From positions 1 through 64,000 of the forward strand of contig NZ_NGFP01000002.1 of NCBI RefSeq assembly GCF_002149035.1: a DNA stretch of 64,000 bases. Reading direction: 5' to 3'. The notes under the pieces are model-generated. The model was not told the origin of the DNA. It worked only from the letters and a program-made list of their open reading frames with translations, and made no database searches. Source of the DNA: Streptosporangium minutum. GTDB lineage: Bacteria; Actinomycetota; Actinomycetes; Streptosporangiales; Streptosporangiaceae. This document shows, piece after piece, positions 62,571-64,000 of this stretch (positions are counted from its first letter, which is position 1; every line of letters starts with the position of its first letter). The position numbers were made by a program, and so were the translations under genes.

Positions 62571-63521
62571 ATGCCCGGAGGCAGGCTGACCCACGAGGAT
62601 CGCCGGCAGATCGCGACCTGGCTGGCCGAAGGGCTGGGATACGCCGAGATCGCCAGGCGGCTGGGCAGACCCACGTCCACAATCAGCCGCGAAGTGGCAC
62701 GCAACAGCGCGCCCAGCGGCTACCTGGCCGACCGCGCCCAGCAGGTCGCCGGGCAGCGCGCCCACCGCCGCAGACCGGTTCAAGCCACGGAGCCGCCGGT
62801 CGACGGGCGGCCGGCCGAGTCCGTGCGCGGTTTCGTGGAGCAGTTCGCGACGCTGCTGGTCGGGACCGGCCTTCCCCGGATGCCCGCTCGCGTGTTCGTC
62901 TGCCTGCTCACCTCCGACTCCGGGGGCCTGACGTCCGCCGAGCTCGTACGCCGGCTACGGGTCAGCCCGGCGTCGGTGTCCAAGGCCATCGGCTACCTCG
63001 AGGAGATGGAGCTGGTCAGGCGCACACAGGGTTCCGGCCGCCGCGAACGGTACATCATCGAGGACGACGTCTGGCTCCGGGCGTTCAAAGCGGACACCGG
63101 GGCACACGCCGAGGTCGCGATGGCCGCGCGGCACGGGATCGAGATCTTCGGCGCCGGCACGCCCGCCGCCACCCGGCTGGGCCAGATGGCTCAGTTCTTC
63201 ACCTGGATCAGCGAGCAGATGAACGACAGCGGCCTCACCGACGCCGTCGTCCGCGACGCGCTGACAGTGCTGGCCGCGCTGGTGTACGCCGCTCGGCCAC
63301 TCACCGTCGACGGACTCGCCACGGCACTGGGCTGGCCCGTCCAGCGGGCGGCCGACGCCCTGGACGCGATCAGCCGTCGTCCGATCCTCTCCGACCCGCT
63401 CACCGTGGAGCAGGTCAGGCGCGGCGCGTACGCCGTCACCCCGAGGCCGGACCGCCTGAGCTCCGCACAACGCGACGCACTGATCGTCAGTCCGCGCGGC
63501 CTGCGCGACTACCGCATGTAG
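62571..63521 (+). CDS. HTH regulator with IS30-type HTH and MarR/GbsR-like domain
   Basis: 316-residue transcription factor. The first 50 residues are a helix-turn-helix of the IS30 transposase class (LTHEDRRQIATWLAEGLGYAEIARRLGRP, STISREVARN). The middle (about 100-190) is a MarR/GbsR-like winged helix (LTSAELVRRLRVSPASVSKAIGYLEEMELV, GRRERYIIEDD). The C-terminal third is another possible winged-helix region (PLTVDGLATALGWPVQRAADALDAI). ATG at 62571 after AGGAGGG. It faces the serine hydrolase and likely controls it through the direct repeats between them. Confidence 0.88.
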   Translation: MPGGRLTHEDRRQIATWLAEGLGYAEIARRLGRPTSTISREVARNSAPSGYLADRAQQVAGQRAHRRRPVQATEPPVDGRPAESVRGFVEQFATLLVGTGLPRMPARVFVCLLTSDSGGLTSAELVRRLRVSPASVSKAIGYLEEMELVRRTQGSGRRERYIIEDDVWLRAFKADTGAHAEVAMAARHGIEIFGAGTPAATRLGQMAQFFTWISEQMNDSGLTDAVVRDALTVLAALVYAARPLTVDGLATALGWPVQRAADALDAISRRPILSDPLTVEQVRRGAYAVTPRPDRLSSAQRDALIVSPRGLRDYRM

Positions 63522-63585
63522 GTGATCGGAAGAGGAGGCTCTGATAATCGCCGTGCCTCTCACATGGTGACCGGAGGTCCTGTGG

Positions 63586-63603
63586 GGAAAGGACTTTCGC
63601 CGG
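63586..63603 (+). promoter_or_regulatory. DosR-like box upstream of the last stress-protein gene
   Basis: GGAAAGGACTTTCGCCGG resembles the (G)GGAC(C/T)TTCG(C/G)CC boxes found before other stress genes here. It lies 54 bases before the ATG at 63657. A second partial copy, GGAGGTCCTGTGG, precedes it. Confidence 0.42.
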
Positions 63604-63656
63604 TGTCGCCGCCGTGCCGTCCAGCGATGTGATGAGGGCGAGGAAGGGAGAACGCC

Positions 63657-64000
63657 ATGATCCTGGTAGGAGTCGACGGCTCACAGGCCGCGCTTGAGGC
63701 CGTGAGCTGGGCGGTACGAGAAGCCCGGCTCCGCGACGCCGGGCTGCGCGTCGTGCACGTCATGCCGGCCTGGCCGCTGGAGATGTCCGAGGACGCGCCG
63801 TACGCCGACGCGGGCCGGTGGATGCGCGACGGGGCCGCCTCCATGCTGACGGAGGGGGTGGAGCGGGCCCGGGAAGAGGACGGCCGTGTCAGGGTGGAGT
63901 CGCAGTTGCTCCCGGGCGACCCCCGGCTCGTCCTGATCGAGGCGGCCAAGGAAGCGGACCTCCTGGTGGTCGGCAGTCACGGGCTGGGCGGATTCTCCGG
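63657..64000 (+). CDS. Universal stress protein (partial, runs off the window)
   Basis: The first 114 codons of a sixth Usp. It begins MILVGVDGSQAALEAVSWAV and continues to ADLLVVGSHGLGGFSG, the start of the ATP-binding motif. It lacks the N-terminal extension of its paralogues. ATG at 63657 after GAGGAAGGGAG. Whether it has one domain or two cannot be seen. Confidence 0.93.
   Translation, partial: MILVGVDGSQAALEAVSWAVREARLRDAGLRVVHVMPAWPLEMSEDAPYADAGRWMRDGAASMLTEGVERAREEDGRVRVESQLLPGDPRLVLIEAAKEADLLVVGSHGLGGFS

Overview
The window is high-GC actinomycete DNA, most like a Streptosporangiaceae (Nonomuraea-type) genome. The grounds are the base composition, frequent GTG starts, ATGA/GTGA overlaps, a coelichelin-type siderophore cluster, a Tat-exported rubber oxygenase, and an rpoB 3' end that is not followed by rpoC. 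A second, orphan rpoB is a documented trait of Nonomuraea; the genus itself is inference.

Layout. 1-0.3 kb: tail of an orphan rpoB. 0.4-19.8 kb: a coelichelin-like hydroxamate siderophore locus on the minus strand, in cchC-D-(E remnant)-F-G-H-I order, with the esterase cchJ divergent. The three adenylation-domain codes read as formyl-hydroxy-Orn, Thr and hydroxy-Orn. The import ATPase survives only as a C-terminal stub; the ornithine hydroxylase, formyltransferase and MbtH genes are absent from the window. Three IdeR/DmdR-type iron boxes mark the promoters. 19.9-30.2 kb: assorted genes (histidine phosphatase, a minimal PEP-synthase/rifampin-phosphotransferase-like protein with two small regulators, an ArsR-SRPBCC/DHFR-like pair, a GlxA-type regulator, a DUF6010 membrane protein, a TetR/hydrolase pair with a clear double operator, a lipoprotein). 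30.6-36 kb: a rubber-degradation locus (TetR, lcp, an lcp C-terminal remnant, oxiB, oxiA, an acyl-CoA dehydrogenase remnant). 36.2-39.7 kb: a secreted protein and an ECF41 sigma factor with an FAD oxidoreductase. 39.8-46.1 kb: a five-gene, fully overlapping metallophore uptake operon (FecBCD-type importer plus two half-transporters) behind a Zur-like 7-1-7 palindrome. 46.2-48.8 kb and 52.9-64 kb: a stress/dormancy-type island with six universal stress proteins, two CBS-BON proteins, a PNPOx-like protein and a GH65 phosphorylase, with repeated DosR/OsdR-like upstream blocks. 49.1-52.7 kb: an ArsR-controlled operon (Cys-containing small protein, flavoprotein with CC ends, MFS exporter, ArsR) sits between its two halves. 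60.7-63.5 kb: a serine hydrolase and a divergent HTH regulator with shared direct repeats.

A theme across the window is gene decay by deletion. Recognisable stubs exist of a FecE ATPase, an SDR, a second Lcp, an acyl-CoA dehydrogenase, an FAH-family protein, a P-type ATPase, a beta-phosphoglucomutase and an Acg-type nitroreductase. Several keep their start codon or reading frame. The most interesting systems are the coelichelin-like locus with its stubbed ATPase and complementary-degenerate exporter halves, the Zur-box uptake operon with paired half-transporters, and the stress island with its conserved upstream block.
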